A stretch of DNA of 64,000 nt from Prorocentrum cordatum (lineage: Eukaryota; Sar; Dinophyceae; Prorocentrales; Prorocentraceae). Location: contig CAUYUJ010018638.1 in assembly GCA_963575745.1 (NCBI GenBank), positions 761,135 through 825,134 of the forward strand. The letters are read 5' to 3'. Below, in pieces: positions 62,753 through 64,000 of this stretch (the stretch's first letter is position 1; every line of letters begins with the position of its first letter). The notes below the pieces were generated by a model that saw only the letters and a program-made list of their open reading frames with translations, had not been told where the DNA came from and did no database searches. Both the position numbers and the translations under genes were made by a program.

Positions 62753-64000
62753 TCAGATGTCGCTCAGAGCGGTAGCGAGTTTGCAATCGATGCTCTCGAA
62801 GTCTCCACTGTCTTGTAAGTCCTCGAAGGTACACTCGGGCTGTTCAGCCACGCATAGGAAGGCATATGCTTTGGATGGTCGCCCTGAGGCGGCGCCAAGA
62901 TTCTCCAGTACCTTTTGCTGCCACTCAAGCAGCTGCGTGATCTTAGGCAAGACAGGGACTCGGACGGTGTCTGATTCCTTGATAGGAGTAGTAGTATTGA
63001 CCGAAACCGCAGACAATGGTTGTGAGGGCATCGGTACACCGTCAGTAGTCGGTTCTGTGCGCACGGGAGACACATGGCGCGTCTGTGCTGAAGCTGCCGC
63101 GGAGGCTGCTCCTGGTGACGTACGTCGTTGCTGTCCTGCAGAAGCTTGCGGTGCTTCGGCGGACGCTGCCGTCGGCCTGCGCAGGTCGGTTGCAGGTCGA
63201 AGGTGAAGCATGGTGTCGTTGGTGTGGTCGATCAGCTGATTTGTCCAGCTCGTCATGTCTTCGCGTATCTGGTCCACCTTTTGGCGCGTGTACTCATCAG
63301 TACCCCGAGAACGTTGTGAATACCGATCAAGTCGTTGCTCGTATGCTCGGAGACGGTCGCCCTGTGCCTCCAGCCCACTTTCCAGACGTGCGAGGTGCCC
63401 CTCAACACGTACCTCCTCTGCATCTCTCTCACGAATAACCTGGGAGAGCTCCAACTGCGCGTGGTCCGCCGTCTTCTCAACCTCCTGCAGCCTGTCAGTG
63501 AGGCGGGCGAAATCGTAAACCGTGGGAGGAGAATCCAGCTGGCCAGTCTGGGCTCGTCCGACACGCAACTCTGCCAGGGCGTCCTGTACGCCAAGAAAAC
63601 ACTGCTCCATTTCAGAGATCCGGTTAGCGAGTGGCTGCACGACAGCGTTGGTCGCATCAAGCCTTTGAGCGATGACTCTCTCAGTACGTTGCAACATGTC
63701 GATCAGGTTCGACGAGTTGGCGTGCGCTTCGTTGCGAAGCGTCGCCGTAGTGTGGTCTATGTGGGATCGAAGATCATTGATCTGAGACTGAACGTCGCCA
63801 AGGTCGGTGGCCTCGGCTGGTGGTGGTCGGTTGCGGAGCTGGCCATGGATCTCGTCGTGGAGGATCCTGACTGCTGAGACGCCAGTGTCGCGTACGAGCA
63901 CAAGCTGTTGCTCCATCTGCGCGAGATAGTTGCGCAGGTTCTCGACCATCGCCGTTCGTTCACCTGAGTGTGACACCTCACGATCAACCTGGTACTGCAG
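62753..64000 (-). pseudogene. Gag N-terminal coiled-coil region, open at the window edge
   Basis: Open to the last base of the window, so 5'-truncated here. Long heptad-like stretches (NLRNYLAQMEQQLVLVRDTG, RLTDRLQEVEKTADHAQLEL, GHLARLESGLEAQGDRLRAY), then an Ala/Thr/Pro-rich linker and PVLPKITQLLEWQQKVLEN. It stops at TGA 62753-62755, but the same frame continues as gag beyond the stop. Confidence 0.7.

Larger units (their letters stand above)
47978..64000 (-). mobile_element. Large decayed Ty1/copia-type element with extra 3' coding region
   Basis: On the minus strand the order is coiled-coil gag, CCCH-finger gag, aspartic protease, integrase, RT, RNase H, then about 8 kb of further coding sequence. 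Integrase before RT is the copia order. Reading passes through all three frames, with in-frame stops at 62753, 62684, 61350, 61305, 60576 and 51876. The 5' end lies beyond the window and no LTR pair can be tested. Base composition is far less GC-rich than the anoctamin exons. Confidence 0.82.

Overview
The window looks like dinoflagellate nuclear DNA. Reasons seen in the sequence: a multi-exon gene whose introns use GT, GC and GA donors with AG acceptors, very long introns packed with simple repeats and small inverted-repeat elements, GC-rich exons, and retroelements of types I associate with dinoflagellates. The species cannot be named from the sequence alone.

Layout. (1) A host gene on the minus strand runs from about 46.8 kb down to 3.5 kb. 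Ten exons join in one reading frame, about 310 residues in all, and encode the membrane half of an anoctamin/TMEM16 protein closest to the ANO10/TMEM16K type. Its 5' exons and C-terminal end are not seen. (2) Its introns carry at least nine families of short elements with terminal inverted repeats (called TIR-A to TIR-I here, 1 to 5 copies each), GGA/TCC tracts, two complex tandem arrays (13.5-15.1 kb and 15.1-19.5 kb) and a poly-C palindrome. (3) The 16-kb intron at 25.15-41.41 kb holds a CAT-trinucleotide tract split by two unrelated retrotransposons. One is a plus-strand APE-type LINE (26692-31863) with a 13-bp target duplication. The other is a minus-strand tyrosine-recombinase (DIRS-order) element (32127-40730) with PAT/Ngaro-type split direct repeats that are about 99% identical. 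(4) From 47.98 kb to the window end lies a decayed Ty1/copia-type element on the minus strand: gag with CCCH fingers, protease, integrase, RT and RNase H, then about 8 kb of extra coding sequence that includes a Tpt1/KptA RNA 2'-phosphotransferase domain.

Most notable: the tyrosine-recombinase element carries a cytosine-methyltransferase-like domain inserted inside its reverse transcriptase, between palm motifs B and C. The copia element carries a Tpt1/KptA domain with the conserved LRH, RxxxGHS and HGT motifs. The tyrosine-recombinase element joins the genome exactly at a CAT triplet of a CAT microsatellite. The LINE has a second coding region in another frame, overlapping the end of its pol ORF.

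How things work together: only the anoctamin gene looks like a working host gene. The LINE open reading frame is intact. The tyrosine-recombinase element is young by its repeats but has three apparent frameshifts. The copia element is dead: several frameshifts, at least six in-frame stops, and substitutions at RT and integrase catalytic residues.
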